Source: an uncultured Algibacter sp. (GTDB taxonomy: Bacteria > Bacteroidota > Bacteroidia > Flavobacteriales > Flavobacteriaceae). From it: a stretch of 64,000 bases of DNA. A program made the translations under genes and the position numbers. The notes below the pieces were generated by a model. It saw only the letters and a program-made list of their open reading frames with translations. It had not been told where the DNA came from and made no database searches. Shown here piece after piece: positions 1 to 9,134 of the stretch. Position 1 is the stretch's first letter, and every line of letters starts with the position of its first letter. The stretch covers positions 1 to 64,000 of the forward strand of contig CALGNX010000011.1 of the NCBI GenBank assembly GCA_937958265.1. Reading direction: 5' to 3'.

Positions 1-69
1 TTCCGAACAGAGCAGTTAAGCCCATTTGCGCCGATGGTACTACGTTAGTGGGAGAGTAGGACGCCGCCT
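1..69 (+). rRNA. rrf: 5S ribosomal RNA, 3' part
   Basis: The first ~69 bases match the 3' two thirds of a bacterial 5S rRNA: the CCGAAC loop, the AAGCCC stretch, the GCGCCGATGGTACT block and the closing GGGAGAGTAGGACGCCGCC. The 5' part lies before the window, so the window begins at the tail of an rRNA operon. A strong terminator follows directly. The exact 3' end is uncertain by a few bases. Confidence 0.95.
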
Positions 70-74
70 TTTTT

Positions 75-110
75 AATCCTCAACAGATATCTGTTGAGGA
101 TTTTTTTTTG
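75..110 (+). terminator. rRNA operon terminator
   Basis: A perfect 12-bp stem (75-86 with 91-102, loop ATAT) is followed by a run of nine T residues. It sits immediately behind the 5S rRNA and is a classical intrinsic terminator for the rRNA operon. Confidence 0.9.
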
Positions 111-399
111 CTCTAATCTTAAATAACTCCAGGTGAATACAAGTGATTTAGTGATCGAGACCAAAAGTTCATTTTTGAGATATTAAATATACTTAGAACT
201 ACTTGCAGGTTTTACCTTGTTTGTATTTACGGGTAGTAACAATGTCGTTAAGGCTACTTTTTGTATGATATTAGTTTGTAGCACATTTACATCTTTGTTA
301 AAATAGCAAATGTTTTTAGAGAATTCTTTTGAGTAAAATACGAACTGCAGTAAGGTAAACAAATCATGATAAGTAATACATCTCTTGATTTTTTGTTTG

Positions 400-1085
400 G
401 ACATATCACGAATGGAATAGAGTTTCTAATATGGTATACAACAGACATCAGGATTACTGAATTTGAAAAATAGTATTAATACGGTTTGTATAACTATTTA
501 AATTATCTGTCGTAGTCATTAATATATCTTATATTTTTAAAGGTTTAATATCAGTTAAAATACTTTTTTAAAAAGAAGGAAATTCCCTCTTTCTAATTCA
601 TTGTTCAAAAACTTTTTTTACTAGTAACGTGTAAATTAATAGTAATATATATGGTCTTGTTTATAGTCTTAAAGTTCTTTCTGATCGTTGAAAACGATAC
701 AATCCATTCAAACTATTAAATAGAGCTATCTTATTATGCTCTTGTTTTGAGTCACTATTTCTTCATTTATCTTATTGGTAATCCTTGAGATGGTATTTGT
801 AGATATACTAATATCTTAATTTTTTTCAATAAAATTATGCCTCATGCCTTTTTTATAATTAAAGAGTATTATATTTTGAATGGGTTTGAGGTCTTTACTT
901 GTTCTTATAATTATTAGATTAAATTCGCTTTTACTATTTCGGGTAATTGGAATCTATCTGTTTTTCACCCAAAGTGTCTTTTAACTACTTGGACGTGTAA
1001 CTGTTTCTTTGATTTCTAGAATTTTTTCTTTTATATTTAGAATAGTCTAAATGAGGGTTTGATTTACTTTCTAACTATTTTAAAT
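400..1085 (-). pseudogene. decayed IS256-family (mutator type) transposase
   Basis: No open frame survives, but the minus strand keeps colinear pieces of an IS256-type transposase. At 955-1062 it reads NPHLDYSKYKRKNSRNQRN and then SYTSK-stop-LKDTLGEKQI, matching the family's 'HLGY-KYER..NSRNGYSSKTLKTxxGExEI' block. After a frame change, 726-953 reads RNSKSEF, IILFNYKKGM and STNTISRITNKINEEI, matching 'RNGEFEP..IISLYAKGM..SPTTISNITDKI'. At 415-468 it reads FSNSVILMSVVYHIRNSI, matching 'FPxSVIQLCVVHQIRNSI'. The spacing of about 94 codons between the last two blocks fits the intact enzyme. Several stops and frameshifts show it is dead. No terminal inverted repeats were identified. The short reading frame at 183-404 (-) lies downstream and is not supported as a gene. 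Confidence 0.8.
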
Positions 1086-1185
1086 GTAACGGTTGGTAGT
1101 TGTTCTAGAAAACTCGTAAGCTTTATAGCGTATTTATAATGCTTTTTGATTTTATAGGTAGATAAGATTTAGAATTTAGATATAA

Positions 1186-1220
1186 AAAAATCTCAGATTA
1201 AAAGTTAATCTGAGATTTTT
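1186..1220 (-). terminator. terminator of the M16 peptidase operon
   Basis: A perfect 15-bp inverted repeat (1186-1200 with 1206-1220, 5-nt loop) is followed on the minus strand by a T run. It lies 30 bases beyond the stop of the second M16 gene. Confidence 0.85.
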
Positions 1221-1249
1221 AAAATTCTTATACTTTGATAGATTGTGTT

Positions 1250-3298
1250 TTATTTAAAATCAGCATCTGAAACGCTTTCATTTATCTTAATTTGATTAAT
1301 TGTAAAATCAATATCCATTGGTCCCATTTTAGAGGAAATTGTGTGTGGAAACATAATTTCGTTTACTGTTTTGTAATTAGAAAAGTTGGTAGGTGTTTTT
1401 ATTTCTTTTCCGTCTGGTGTTTTGGTCGTTTTTATTTCTTTTATTTTTAAACCAGAAATCATATCATAAAATACTTCTGTATCCTTATATTTTAATACAG
1501 CTGTATTTTTACCTTCTAAAGGTTCAATTCTTAGTAATTTTCCAGAAGTATAACTTAAGTCGCTAAAAAGTGTATTATTTGGCTTAGCTTCTTCTATTTG
1601 AGCTTGCTGCATATCTGTTTTTTGCCCATTAGATTCTTGGTAACCACTATCGCCATTAAAAACTATTTTTTGCATGGTATTTCCCATTACAGAAATGGTC
1701 ATTAAAGTTTTGTTTGGTGCTGCAGCTTTTGTTGTCATTACAATTGGTGTACCTTGTATAGTTGCATTTGCTACCATCATTGTGGTTTTTACAGCCATCA
1801 CTTTGTCTTTACCTCCAATTGCCTTAAGGTATTTATTTACCACAGTTTCAGCAGTCATACCATCAGGAATGGGCATTGTCATTGCAGGCTTTTCAGTTGG
1901 GTTTCCGTATTTATCAAAATAATTAATGGTATAATCTGTTTTTTCTAAATTTTTAAGAACCTCAATTCCTTTTCCCGTAACTACAATTCTTGCTTTGTCT
2001 CCTCTAAAATATTTATTGGCTGCATTTTGCACGTCATCTAAAGTTACTGCTTTTATATTTTTAATATAGTTTGCATAAAAATCTTTTGGCAAATTGTAAC
2101 GTGCAATATTTAGGGCGAAGTTGGCCACTGTTCTTGGTTTTTGAACATCCATAACAAAACCACCAATATATTCTTCTTTCGAGTTTGCTAATTCTTCTGC
2201 AGTTACTTTCTGATTACGTATTTTAGTAATTTCTTTTTGTAGTTCTACAACAGAACTGTCTGTTACCATATTTCTAACACTGGCTGTAGCTCGAAATGTA
2301 CTAGCGTATTTGCTTTGTCTTAAACTAGAGTAAGAGCCGTATGTATAACCTTTGTCTTCACGAAGATTCATGAATAAACGTGCAGTACCGCCACCACCAA
2401 GTATGTTATTTGCCATTAAAGCAGCATAATAATCTTGGTCACCTAAAGTTAAATCTATGTTGTTAATTATGGTAATTTCAGATTGTACTGCATTATCCAT
2501 ATTTATAAAATTAATTTCTGTAGTACCAGGGTTCTTTGTTTTAGGAATTTTATATGTAGGAATAGTGCCTGATTTCCAATTAGTAAATAAAGATTTTACT
2601 AACTTTTTAATGTCTTTTGTATTGATATCTCCTTCAATTACTAAATAAGCATTATTTGGTTTGTAATACGTGTTATAGTTATTTTTAACATCACTTAATG
2701 TAATTTTTTTTACGCTTTCTTTTGATGTAAATTCTCCAAAAGGATGTTTTTTCCCGTATGTTAAAACATTTTCCACACGTCTTGCAGCAGATGTAACACT
2801 TTTTTCGTCAGATTTTAAACCATCTAGGGTTAGTTGAATTTCTTTTTCAAATTCTTCTTGAGTAAAATTAGAGTTTTTTACAGCATCGGCCATTAAACCT
2901 AAAATTTCTGGAAAATACTTTTTTAAAGACGATGCAAAGGCACCTGAACTACTAAAAGATACGTTGGCGCCTAAAAAATCAACTTTTTCATTAAATTCGT
3001 CTTTTGTGATTTTTGAAGTTCCTCGCCCTAAAAGGTTTCCCATTATGCTAGATACACCAGTGATTTCACCTTCAAAATAAGGTTTATTGTCTATAGTTAA
3101 GTTAGCAGAAACTCTTGGTAGCTTATGGTTTTCGACCATAATTACTTTTAAACCATTTGATAATTTAAAGGATTTAGGTTTACCTAATTTTATTACAGGA
3201 TCTGGTCCTGGTTCTGGCATTTTGCTTCTATCTATTTGTGCTTGTATTGTTACAGATAGCATAAATAAAGTAAAAAAGTATATTATTTTTGTTTGCAT
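1250..3298 (-). CDS. M16 family peptidase-like protein, non-catalytic partner with extra C-terminal domain
   Basis: Secreted protein of 682 aa: residues 1-20 form a signal peptide ending in IQA. Residues ~40-470 are two M16 (insulinase/processing peptidase) domains, with a typical NAYLVIEGDI strand and the GGGGTARLFMNLREDKGYTYG segment of the second half. The zinc motif HxxEH is absent: the equivalent helix reads GVSSIMGNLLGRGTSK, so the protein is probably the inactive half of a heterodimer with the gene just upstream (50-bp gap), which has the motif. Residues ~480-682 are an added domain resembling LolA-type beta folds seen behind M16 domains in Bacteroidota. Likely periplasmic. Family assignment is firm; the substrate is unknown. 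Confidence 0.9.
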   Translation of the reverse strand: MQTKIIYFFTLFMLSVTIQAQIDRSKMPEPGPDPVIKLGKPKSFKLSNGLKVIMVENHKLPRVSANLTIDNKPYFEGEITGVSSIMGNLLGRGTSKITKDEFNEKVDFLGANVSFSSSGAFASSLKKYFPEILGLMADAVKNSNFTQEEFEKEIQLTLDGLKSDEKSVTSAARRVENVLTYGKKHPFGEFTSKESVKKITLSDVKNNYNTYYKPNNAYLVIEGDINTKDIKKLVKSLFTNWKSGTIPTYKIPKTKNPGTTEINFINMDNAVQSEITIINNIDLTLGDQDYYAALMANNILGGGGTARLFMNLREDKGYTYGSYSSLRQSKYASTFRATASVRNMVTDSSVVELQKEITKIRNQKVTAEELANSKEEYIGGFVMDVQKPRTVANFALNIARYNLPKDFYANYIKNIKAVTLDDVQNAANKYFRGDKARIVVTGKGIEVLKNLEKTDYTINYFDKYGNPTEKPAMTMPIPDGMTAETVVNKYLKAIGGKDKVMAVKTTMMVANATIQGTPIVMTTKAAAPNKTLMTISVMGNTMQKIVFNGDSGYQESNGQKTDMQQAQIEEAKPNNTLFSDLSYTSGKLLRIEPLEGKNTAVLKYKDTEVFYDMISGLKIKEIKTTKTPDGKEIKTPTNFSNYKTVNEIMFPHTISSKMGPMDIDFTINQIKINESVSDADFK

Positions 3299-3348
3299 AA
3301 TTTGTGTCTATATTATTAGAAATTAGATTTAGATAGGTCTTTTTTCTA

Positions 3349-4659
3349 TTATTTTTTTGGTAAATATTCTAGGGTTAATCGCTGGTTAGTGTTTAAATAT
3401 TTTTTTGAAACGTCTCTAATTTCTTCTCTAGTAATAGATCTATAAATATCTATCTCTGTATTTATTAAATTGGTATCGCTATATAAAACATTAAACCGTG
3501 CTAAAGAGTTCGCAATACTCTCAACACTGGCGTTGGAGTTTACAAAATTATTCTCGAATTTATTTTGTAATTTTTGGTAATCTTTTTCAGAAATTAAGTC
3601 ATTCTGCATTTTAGTTATTTCTTCGTCAATTTCTTTAATTATGTCTTCTAATTTGGTTTCACCTTGTGGAAGTCCATATAAAATATAAGTTCCATAATCT
3701 TCTTGGCTTAAATTAATGGCACCTGCTTGTAAAGCCATTTTTTTCTGATCGACTAATTTTTTATATAGGACGGAACTTTTTCCGGAACTTAGATAAGACG
3801 AAATCATATCTAAAACTCTAGAATCTCTAGTTTTCATTGATGGTGTTCGGTAAGCAGCTATTATTGCTGGTATTTGGATGTTTGGATCGTAACCTTTAGC
3901 AGATATTGCTTCTGTAATAGGGGCTTCTTTCGGGAAGTTTTTTGTAATTTTCTCACCTCTAGGAATCGGTCCAAAATAATCTGCTATCATTTTTTTTGTA
4001 GTGCTAAAATTTATATCTCCAGCAACCACTAAAGTAGCATTATTAGGCACATAAAACTTTTTGTTAAAGGCTAAAAACTCTTCTAAAGTTGCTGCATCTA
4101 AGTGTTCCATTTTACCAATTGTGGTACCTTTATAGGGGTGTTTTTTAAATATGTTTTCTTTTACATATTCTAAAAAATGAGAGTAGGGTTGGTTATCTAC
4201 TCTTAATCTTTTTTCTTCTTTTACAACTTCGTTTTGTGTATCTACACCTTCTTGTTTAATAATAGGGTGTAATAAACGCTCGGACTCCATCCAGAGGCCT
4301 AATTCTAGTTTGTTAGAAGGAAAAATTTCATAATAATAGGTTCTATCATCTGTAGTGTTTGCATTATTTCTTCCACCGTTAGAAGATACTATTTTAAACC
4401 ATTCTCCTTTTTTTATGTTTTTTGTTCCTTCAAACAATAAATGCTCAAAAAAATGAGCCATTCCTGTTCTGTTAGGTTGTTCATCTTTAGCACCAACATG
4501 GTACATTACTGAGGTAACTACTACAGGTGCAGAAGTGTCTTTATGCAATATAACGTGCATTCCGTTACTTAAATCATACTCTTCAAAGTCAACTTTCTGT
4601 GCATTTGTAGAGCATGCAATTACAATGGCCGAAGCAAGAGATAAAATATTTTTCGTCAT
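3349..4659 (-). CDS. M16 family zinc peptidase, catalytic
   Basis: 436 aa. The N-terminus is a short export signal with Cys at residue 16 (IVIAC), so it may be a lipoprotein or be cleaved after TNA. The inverted zinc motif HFFEH is at residues 69-73 with the downstream acidic ligand in NEVVKEEKR (about 144-149), so this is an active insulinase-type metallopeptidase. The C-terminal half has the second M16 fold with YGLPQGE. It is the first gene of a two-gene operon with the motif-less homologue downstream, an arrangement common in Bacteroidota and in other bacterial M16B pairs. Natural substrates are unknown. Confidence 0.93.
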   Translation of the reverse strand: MTKNILSLASAIVIACSTNAQKVDFEEYDLSNGMHVILHKDTSAPVVVTSVMYHVGAKDEQPNRTGMAHFFEHLLFEGTKNIKKGEWFKIVSSNGGRNNANTTDDRTYYYEIFPSNKLELGLWMESERLLHPIIKQEGVDTQNEVVKEEKRLRVDNQPYSHFLEYVKENIFKKHPYKGTTIGKMEHLDAATLEEFLAFNKKFYVPNNATLVVAGDINFSTTKKMIADYFGPIPRGEKITKNFPKEAPITEAISAKGYDPNIQIPAIIAAYRTPSMKTRDSRVLDMISSYLSSGKSSVLYKKLVDQKKMALQAGAINLSQEDYGTYILYGLPQGETKLEDIIKEIDEEITKMQNDLISEKDYQKLQNKFENNFVNSNASVESIANSLARFNVLYSDTNLINTEIDIYRSITREEIRDVSKKYLNTNQRLTLEYLPKK

Positions 4660-5091
4660 TTAAATATATTTTAATATTAGGGTTTAATTGTTGGGTTTAA
4701 AGTGTTGTTTTTTTATGTATTACAATTTTGAGTGATCAAAAAATAATTTGTTAATAAAGGCGAATAATTTAGAAATTAATTTTTCGTTAAATTAGGCTTA
4801 GCTGTAGTTAGTTTAAAATGCAGTTATAAAAACGTGTTATTTATATTTTGCTTAATACTACAATAATTATAGTTTGTAATAGGATTGCCTTTTATTTAAG
4901 AAAAACAACAGGTTCCAAATTTGTTATTATGTAGAATTGGTTGCTATTGGTTCAGTATAATAAAAATTATTTTGTATCCCTTAGTTGTATTAGTTGGTAA
5001 CCTTTAGGATTAAATTAATTGTTTTACATAAAAAAAGAGATAAATTTTTCTGTTTGTAAACAAAATTTTATCTCTTCTGATATAATGTATT
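4660..5091. other. intergenic stretch
   Basis: About 430 AT-rich bases upstream of the M16 operon. Apart from the terminator hairpin at 5033-5077, no gene, RNA or repeat was recognised. Confidence 0.6.
5033..5077 (-). terminator. terminator of the cysteine synthase-like gene
   Basis: AAGAGATAAA near 5035 pairs with TTTATCTCTT ending near 5077, extended by A/T pairs, and an A run (T run on the minus strand) follows. It lies just beyond the stop at 5092. Confidence 0.7.
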
Positions 5092-6132
5092 CTACTTTAT
5101 GTATTGAATGTTTTCTGTCGCAGCTTCATTAACACTATCAAAAAAACCTTGATCGCTCATCCATTTATCACTGTACACTTTACTCATGTATCGTGCGCCA
5201 TGATCTGGAAATATTACTACTACATGATCTTCCTTTTGAAAATAATCTTCTTCTCCAAGTTGGAGTATGGCTTGCGTTACAGCTCCTGAGGTATATCCTA
5301 CGAACATTCCTTCTGTTTTAGCAATGCGCCTAGCTGTGTGTGCACTGTCTTCATCTGTTACTTTTATAAACTCATCAATAACATCAAAATCTGTAGCTGT
5401 AGGGATTAAATTTTTTCCTAAACCTTCAATCCTATAAGGGTAAATTTCTTTTTCATCGAATTCTCTGGTTTCATGATATTTCTTTAAAACAGAACCAAAA
5501 GCATCTACGCCAATAACTTTAATGTTTGGATTTTGTTCTTTTAAATATTTACCGGTTCCAGATATTGTGCCTCCTGTTCCGCTACATGCTATTAAATGTG
5601 TGATTTTACCTTCTGTTTGTTTCCAAATTTCTGGACCTGTGGATTTATAGTGTGCATCAATATTTAATTGATTAAAATATTGATTTATATAAACCGAGCC
5701 TTTCATGTCGTTATGCAATCGCTTAGCAACTTCGTAATAAGATCTTGGATCATCTGCACTTACATGGGCTGGACACACATAAACTTTGGCTCCCATTGTT
5801 TTTAGCATATCTATTTTATCTGGAGAAGATTTAGAACTCACTGCTAAAACACAATCGTATCCTTTTATAATACTCACCATGGCAATACTAAAACCTGTGT
5901 TTCCAGAGGTTGTTTCTATTATGGTATCTCCTGGCGAGAGTATTCCTTTTTTTTCTGCTTCTTCAATTATATAAAGTGCTATTCTATCTTTAGAGGAATG
6001 TCCAGGATTAAAGGATTCTACTTTTGCATAAAAATCTCCTTTAATTTCAGAAGCTATTCGGTTAAGTTTCACTAATGGTGTGTTACCTACTAAATCCAAC
6101 ACATTATCAAATACTTGATTTCTGTTCTTCAT
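5092..6132 (-). CDS. PLP-dependent cystathionine beta-synthase / cysteine synthase family enzyme
   Basis: 346 aa, fold type II PLP enzyme acting on serine or O-acetylserine in the cytoplasm. The PLP lysine is K48 in SSKDR (residues 46-50); the substrate loop TSGNTG is at 75-80; the phosphate-binding loop [11 protein letters not shown] is at 184-194. The C-terminus has [18 protein letters not shown], which resembles the end of the catalytic core of cystathionine beta-synthase (SDRWM) more than that of CysK or CysM, but the regulatory CBS domain pair is absent. It is a single-gene unit with its own terminator. Cysteine synthase activity cannot be excluded from sequence alone. Confidence 0.85.
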   Translation of the reverse strand: MKNRNQVFDNVLDLVGNTPLVKLNRIASEIKGDFYAKVESFNPGHSSKDRIALYIIEEAEKKGILSPGDTIIETTSGNTGFSIAMVSIIKGYDCVLAVSSKSSPDKIDMLKTMGAKVYVCPAHVSADDPRSYYEVAKRLHNDMKGSVYINQYFNQLNIDAHYKSTGPEIWKQTEGKITHLIACSGTGGTISGTGKYLKEQNPNIKVIGVDAFGSVLKKYHETREFDEKEIYPYRIEGLGKNLIPTATDFDVIDEFIKVTDEDSAHTARRIAKTEGMFVGYTSGAVTQAILQLGEEDYFQKEDHVVVIFPDHGARYMSKVYSDKWMSDQGFFDSVNEAATENIQYIK

Positions 6133-6208
6133 AAAAACTTTTTATAAACCGTGTTCTAATAAAAATGATACACCGCTCAAACTCTACAAAAATAAAACTT
6201 TTTTTTTA

Positions 6209-8269
6209 TTATTTTGTTATTCCTTCCAAATCTAACAGAAAAGCATAGTCCAAAGCCACTTCCTTTAAACTGTCAAAACGGCCAGAAGCACCACCATGAC
6301 CGGATTCCATATCTGTTTTTAGTAATAATTTATTAGTGTCTGTTTTTAAGGTTCTAAGTTTTGCTACCCATTTAGCAGGCTCCCAATATTGTACTTGAGA
6401 ATCATATAAACCTGTTGTTACTAGTAAGTTGGGGTAGCCTTGGGCTTTTATGTTATCGTATGGGGAGTATGATTTCATATATTTATAATACTCTTTTTCA
6501 TTAGGGTTACCCCATTCATCATATTCTCCTGTTGTTAATGGAATGCTATCATCAAGCATTGTTGTAACCACATCCACAAAGGGTACTGCGGCAATTACAC
6601 CTTTGTATAGTTCAGGGTTTGTATTAATTATTACGCCCATTAATAATCCTCCAGCAGAGCCTCCATAGGCATATAAGTGTTGTTTTGATGTATAGTTTTG
6701 TTCGATTAAATATTTTGAACAATCAATAAAATCTGTAAATGTATTCTTCTTGTTTAGTAATTTTCCGTTTTCATACCATTGCCTACCCAAATATTCTCCG
6801 CCTCTAATATGTGAAATAGCGTAAATAAAGCCACGATTTAATAAGCTTAATCTAACACTTGAAAATGATGGATCGATGGTTGATCCATACGATCCATAGG
6901 CATATTGAAGTATAGGGTTTTTACCGTTTAATTGTATTCCTTTTTTGTAAACTACGGATATGGGTATTTTTACGCCATCTCGGCTTGTAGCCCAAATTCG
7001 TTTTGACTCGTAGTCCTCTTTTTGAAATTCTCCCCCAAGTACTTCCTGTTCTTTTTTAACTTCACTTTCTCTTGTTATTAAATTATAATCAATAACCGAT
7101 CCTGGTGTGTCTAGAGCGTTATAACCGTAGCGTAGCAAATCGCTATCAAAATCTGGGTTATTCCCTATATATGCTGTATAAGTTTCGGATTTAAAAGGCA
7201 AATAATAATCTTCCTTCCCATTCCAACTTATTATCCGAAGTTTATTAAGTCCATTTTCCCGTTCGTTTAAAACTAAGAAATCTTTAAAAATTTCAATATC
7301 TTCAATTAAAACAGTAGTTCTGTGCGGTATAATATCTTTCCAATTTTCTTTTTCGGTGGCATTCTCGCTGGTTTTTGAAATTTTAAAGTTAGTAGCGTTA
7401 TCTATATTAGATATTACATAAAAATGGTCTTTATAATGTGCAATATTATATTCTAGATTTTCAGTTCTTTTTTGAAAAATTTTAAAATCATCTTCGGGGT
7501 TATCTGCATTTATAAAACGATACTCTGAAGATAGTGTACTAGAAGATCCTATAACTATATATTTTTTTGATTTCGTTTTGTAAACAAACGTATTAAACGT
7601 TTCATCCATTTCATGGTAAACTTCTACATCTACATTACTATTAGTGCCTAGTGTATGCTTAAAAATTTTATGAGAACGTAACGTTGTTTCATCCTTCATG
7701 GTATAGTAAAGCGTTTTATTATCATTAGCCCAAGTGGCACTTCCTGTAGTATTTAATATGGTATCTTGATATATTTCTCCTGTAACCAAATTTTTAATTT
7801 GTACTACGTATTGGCGCCTACTTACGGTGTCTACTGTAAAGGCTGCTAATTGGTTATCGGGACTAATTGAAATACCGCCTAAATTGAAATAAGCATGTTC
7901 TTCTGCCATGGCATTACAATCAAAAAGTAGTTCTTCTGCAGCACTTAAACTTCCCTTTTTACGAATGTAAATAGGATAATTTTTGCCAGTTTCAAACTTT
8001 GTTAAATACCAGTAACCATTTAATTTGTAAGGTACAGAGGTGTCATCCTCCTTAATTCTACCTTTCATTTCTTCAAATAATACGGTCTGAAAATCCTCCG
8101 TATGCTTCATCATAGCATTTGAGTAATCATTTTCCGCATTTAAATAATTAATCACATCAGGGTTTTCTTTGTTTTTCAACCAATAATAATTATCCAACCT
8201 CTCATCGTTATGTGAGGTTAAAATTTCTTGTATTTTTTTAGCAATTGGAAGTTGAGTCGTTTTTTTCAA
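6209..8269 (-). CDS. ptrB: S9 family oligopeptidase B (protease II)
   Basis: 686 aa, the normal length for oligopeptidase B. Residues ~70-400 form the beta-propeller and ~410-686 the alpha/beta-hydrolase domain. The catalytic serine is S538 in GGSAGG, with D623 in LYDSQVQYWEP and H658 in ESGHGGASGRF. The DSIPLTTGEYDEWGNP segment is typical of this subfamily, which cleaves peptides after basic residues. No signal peptide is seen, so it is cytosolic or exported by another route. It is transcribed away from ybaB; the 84-bp gap holds facing promoter-like motifs. Confidence 0.93.
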   Translation of the reverse strand: MKKTTQLPIAKKIQEILTSHNDERLDNYYWLKNKENPDVINYLNAENDYSNAMMKHTEDFQTVLFEEMKGRIKEDDTSVPYKLNGYWYLTKFETGKNYPIYIRKKGSLSAAEELLFDCNAMAEEHAYFNLGGISISPDNQLAAFTVDTVSRRQYVVQIKNLVTGEIYQDTILNTTGSATWANDNKTLYYTMKDETTLRSHKIFKHTLGTNSNVDVEVYHEMDETFNTFVYKTKSKKYIVIGSSSTLSSEYRFINADNPEDDFKIFQKRTENLEYNIAHYKDHFYVISNIDNATNFKISKTSENATEKENWKDIIPHRTTVLIEDIEIFKDFLVLNERENGLNKLRIISWNGKEDYYLPFKSETYTAYIGNNPDFDSDLLRYGYNALDTPGSVIDYNLITRESEVKKEQEVLGGEFQKEDYESKRIWATSRDGVKIPISVVYKKGIQLNGKNPILQYAYGSYGSTIDPSFSSVRLSLLNRGFIYAISHIRGGEYLGRQWYENGKLLNKKNTFTDFIDCSKYLIEQNYTSKQHLYAYGGSAGGLLMGVIINTNPELYKGVIAAVPFVDVVTTMLDDSIPLTTGEYDEWGNPNEKEYYKYMKSYSPYDNIKAQGYPNLLVTTGLYDSQVQYWEPAKWVAKLRTLKTDTNKLLLKTDMESGHGGASGRFDSLKEVALDYAFLLDLEGITK

Positions 8270-8301
8270 TGAAATTGTATTTATTTTAGAAATATAGCTA
8301 T

Positions 8302-8328
8302 CAAAAATATAAAATTTAAATAGCTTTG
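8302..8328. promoter_or_regulatory. divergent promoter candidates for ptrB and ybaB
   Basis: The minus strand carries TATTTTTG (8302-8309) and the plus strand TAGCTTTG (8321-8328), both fitting the Bacteroidota -7 consensus TAnnTTTG. They would give 5' leaders of roughly 28 nt (ptrB) and 21 nt (ybaB). No clear TTG -33 element was found for either, so this is tentative. Confidence 0.4.
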
Positions 8329-8353
8329 TAAGCTAATTGTTAATATAAAATTT

Positions 8354-8677
8354 ATGTTTGGAGATATGATGAATATGATGGGAAAACTTAAGGAAACCCA
8401 AAAGAATGTTGAAATTGCTAAAAAAAAAATGGATTCAGTCTTAATAGACGAGTTAAGTTCAGACAAGCAACTTAAAATTACATTAACAGCTAACCGTACA
8501 ATAAAAGCTATTGCTATTGATGATGCACTGCTAACCGATAAAGAACAGCTTGAAGATTACCTAATTTTAACTTTGAATAAAGCTATTGAAAGAGCAACTA
8601 AAATTAACGAGGCAGAGCTTGCGGCTGTAGCAAAAGACGGTATGCCTAACATACCTGGAATGGATATGTTTAAGTAA
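8354..8677 (+). CDS. ybaB: YbaB/EbfC family nucleoid-associated protein
   Basis: 107 aa, full length for the family. It begins with the [14 protein letters not shown] helix and ends with the Gly/Met-rich tail [10 protein letters not shown]. The middle has the beta-strand pattern [17 protein letters not shown] and a long helix [11 protein letters not shown]-like segment used for dimerisation. Members form tweezers-like dimers that bind DNA. In many bacteria the gene lies beside dnaX and recR; here it stands alone, next to ptrB. Confidence 0.92.
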   Translation: MFGDMMNMMGKLKETQKNVEIAKKKMDSVLIDELSSDKQLKITLTANRTIKAIAIDDALLTDKEQLEDYLILTLNKAIERATKINEAELAAVAKDGMPNIPGMDMFK

Positions 8678-9134
8678 TTAAACCTAAATAGTTATATATT
8701 TAAGATGGTATAAAAATTTTGCGAAAAGCTATTTTTTGACAAGGCTTATTAATTTTTTGAAGATATTTAGAATTTTAATACTATTTAAACTCTCAATGTA
8801 ATAAGCCAAAAGTTTATAAAATTAGGAGAAGTATATAAAAAATTTAACAGTTACTATACATGTTTGTATTGTTGTATAGGTAACAAACTGATTACTATGC
8901 TTAACACTAGCTTATATGTCAAGTGCCACATAAATAAGCCTAAAATTATTACTATACATTACACCACCTATAAGCTTAAAACTATTTTAACTTTATAATA
9001 CGTTCCCTTAAAAAAAATGGAATTTGCAGATAACTTAGTACACTTAAATAAATTTATACGCTTTATTTATGGTTAAAAGTATAGCTTTTAACTCATGTAA
9101 ATTGTTATATTGAAGTTCTAAATAATTAACATCA
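8678..9134. other. intergenic stretch with small repeats
   Basis: About 460 AT-rich bases with no reading frame. It contains a spaced 9-bp inverted repeat (GGCTTATTA at 8743-8751, TAATAAGCC at 8799-8807), the short direct repeat TTACTATACAT at 8851 and 8949 with a variant at 8892, and an 8-bp perfect hairpin (9072-9079 with 9085-9092) about 45 nt before the helicase start. No function could be assigned. Confidence 0.5.

Noticed and set aside
183-404. 73-codon minus-strand frame
   Set aside because: It overlaps the downstream end of the transposase relic, has no good start context and no recognisable family; probably part of the decayed element.
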